The translations under genes and the position numbers were made by a program. The notes beneath the pieces were generated by a model. The model saw only the letters and a program-made list of their open reading frames with translations. It had not been told where the DNA came from and made no database searches. DNA of 7,408 nt from Bdellovibrio sp. (lineage in GTDB: Bacteria > Bdellovibrionota > Bdellovibrionia > Bdellovibrionales > Bdellovibrionaceae). Location of the stretch: contig JAGIAF010000172.1 in the NCBI GenBank assembly GCA_017745015.1, positions 1 through 7,408 of the forward strand, written 5' to 3'. Of the stretch, positions 6,499 through 7,408 are shown piece after piece; within the stretch, counting starts at the first letter, position 1, and each line of letters opens with the position of its first letter.

Positions 6499-7238
6499 AG
6501 AGACATCAAGAAAGTATTTATTTGATTTAAGACCCACTGCGGATCATCCAAAGTGAGGTCATGGCCGGCCTCAGGATGACGAACAAGCGGCAGTCCCCAG
6601 GTCTTCGCAATTTTTGCCGAACAATCCGGATGCACCACTTGATCTTTTTCTGAATTCAAAATCAACACCGGCTTTGGGGGCGCAGCTCTCTGAGGAATTT
6701 TGGCTGCCACAAAAATCTGCCATAAAAAATTCATAGCTTGAACCGGATACTCTTTGCCACGAGCGCCCCATTTGTGGGCGATTTCCGAAATGCTTTCTGC
6801 AGAAAGACCTGTTGTGGTCATACGCAAAATCATTTGCTCACGTTGGTGAAGATCTTTTGTCAGCGAGGATTTAAGAATCTTTGCCACAGAGCTTGGCTTG
6901 ATACGTTTGTAAAACGGGGAGTTGTTCAGACTGCAGTTTATCAGAATAACCGCTTCTACTTCCTCGGGGTGATAGTGCGCCCACTCCAAAGAAAGCATGC
7001 CACCCAGTGAAAACCCCACCAGAATCTTTTTTCCGTCAGCAGGAACTTGCGAACGCAGGCCTTGAAGATTGCCCTGAATATCAGTGGGGGTGGTCATTTG
7101 AAAGTTGCGACCGTTCCCGATAATGTCGGCAGTATGGATCACGTCGTCAGGAAAATGAGCCTGCAATTGAGGAAGAAAATCCCACCAGTGGTAGGACTCA
7201 CTCATAATTCCTCTGACTAAAACCCATTGCTTGGACAT
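6495..7238 (-). CDS. Alpha/beta hydrolase (BioH/RsbQ-like fold), substrate unknown
   Basis: The 247-residue protein has a complete alpha/beta-hydrolase layout: strand WVLVRG (5-10, with Arg-Gly where His-Gly is usual at the oxyanion loop), nucleophile elbow GFSLGG (75-80, Ser77), acid Asp199 in SEKDQVV, and His226 in AGHDLTLDDP. Residues about 105-180 form the variable helical cap. There is no signal peptide, so it is probably cytoplasmic. Its length is usual for single-domain esterases and BioH-like proteins, but nothing tells esterase from thioesterase or C-C hydrolase, so no symbol is given. The ATG at 7238 has GGAG at 8 bases and a promoter just upstream. The longer frame from TTG 7295 would begin upstream of that promoter and is rejected. 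The gene is convergent with the PAP2-like gene: its TAG (6495-6497) overlaps the TAA of the latter (6496-6498). Confidence 0.87.
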   Translation of the reverse strand: MSKQWVLVRGIMSESYHWWDFLPQLQAHFPDDVIHTADIIGNGRNFQMTTPTDIQGNLQGLRSQVPADGKKILVGFSLGGMLSLEWAHYHPEEVEAVILINCSLNNSPFYKRIKPSSVAKILKSSLTKDLHQREQMILRMTTTGLSAESISEIAHKWGARGKEYPVQAMNFLWQIFVAAKIPQRAAPPKPVLILNSEKDQVVHPDCSAKIAKTWGLPLVRHPEAGHDLTLDDPQWVLNQINTFLMSL

Positions 7239-7246
7239 GAAGCGTG

Positions 7247-7250
7247 CTCC
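7247..7250 (-). promoter_or_regulatory. Ribosome binding site fixing the start of the alpha/beta hydrolase
   Basis: GGAG on the minus strand lies 8 bases before the ATG at 7238. It selects that ATG over the TTG at 7295, which lies 57 bases upstream and would sit outside the transcript predicted from the adjacent promoter. Confidence 0.75.
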
Positions 7251-7262
7251 GTTTGAAAGACA

Positions 7263-7291
7263 AAAATAGCCGAGGAGAATCGGAGTTTCAA
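7263..7291 (-). promoter_or_regulatory. Sigma70-like promoter of the alpha/beta hydrolase gene
   Basis: On the minus strand TTGAAA (7286-7291, 5 of 6 to the -35 consensus) is followed after exactly 17 bases by TATTTT (7263-7268, 4 of 6, including the key T, A and final T). Initiation near 7256 would leave a leader of roughly 18 bases holding the GGAG site. This is the best promoter match in the window. Confidence 0.65.
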
Positions 7292-7365
7292 ACAATTTAT
7301 CTGTGCAGACTTACAGGAAATTCTATTTTTGATCCGCAAAACAACTATTCAAATCTGCAAACAAT

Positions 7366-7389
7366 AAACGCAACCAGGCTGCGTTTTTT
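7366..7389. terminator. Hairpin terminator at the right edge
   Basis: AAACGCA (7366-7372) and TGCGTTT (7380-7386) form a 7-bp stem with a 7-base loop. T-runs lie on the plus strand (7384-7389) and, weaker and interrupted, on the minus strand (TTTATTGTTT leaving the stem). No plus-strand gene ends nearby. The likelier user is a minus-strand gene entering from the right: six sense codons read from the edge (ESSVRS) meet a TAA at 7388-7390, directly before the hairpin. Six codons are too few to call that gene. Confidence 0.5.
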
Positions 7390-7408
7390 AACTCCGGACG
7401 GAAGACTC

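Noticed and set aside
6240..7010. Short frames antisense to the PAP2-like gene and overlapping the alpha/beta hydrolase
   Set aside because: The real frames carry intact family motifs. The alternatives are low-complexity shadows.
7239..7295. N-terminal extension of the alpha/beta hydrolase from TTG 7295
   Set aside because: The 19 extra residues are encoded across a good -35/-10 promoter. ATG 7238 has a well-placed GGAG, and the fold begins right after it.
1..7408. CRISPR array, tRNA/rRNA, insertion sequence, toxin-antitoxin or phage defence module
   Set aside because: No regularly spaced repeats, cloverleaf, transposase motif, terminal inverted repeats or small gene pair were seen on either strand.

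Overview
The window looks like a piece of a Bdellovibrio-type (Bdellovibrionota) chromosome. This is a judgement from style: moderate GC, single-gene transcription units with GGAGG-type ribosome sites, and a high share of exported hydrolases, as expected of a predatory bacterium. There is no rRNA, housekeeping or marker gene here to prove the taxon. No tRNA, insertion sequence, CRISPR array, phage gene or origin was seen.

Layout, left to right. (1) The window opens inside a plus-strand gene whose C-terminal part is a zinc metalloprotease of the metzincin type (HEFGHxxGxxD plus a downstream Met-turn). It ends at 857 in a hairpin that can terminate transcription from both sides. (2) A minus-strand gene (916-1434) encodes a small exported four-cysteine protein of unknown function. 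It has its own promoter and the strongly biased codon use of a highly expressed gene. (3) A very large minus-strand gene (1655-5644, 1329 aa) encodes an exported protein. It joins an alkaline-phosphatase-superfamily domain, a serine alpha/beta-hydrolase (lipase-like) domain and a C-terminal domain resembling DUF3047. It has its own terminator. (4) Across a 218-base divergent spacer, a plus-strand gene (5863-6498) encodes a membrane PAP2 / sphingomyelin-synthase-like lipid phosphate enzyme. (5) A convergent minus-strand gene (6495-7238) encodes a cytoplasmic alpha/beta hydrolase whose stop codon overlaps that of gene 4. (6) The right edge holds a hairpin and possibly the last codons of another minus-strand gene.

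No operon is visible. Each gene appears to be its own transcription unit, so a shared pathway cannot be claimed from co-transcription. There is still a theme: the large three-domain protein, the PAP2-like protein and the small hydrolase are all plausibly ester- or phosphoester-active, and the first two are divergently transcribed from one spacer. The most unusual object is the three-domain protein. In it the full set of alkaline-phosphatase metal ligands and a full Ser-Asp-His hydrolase set can be placed in one exported chain.
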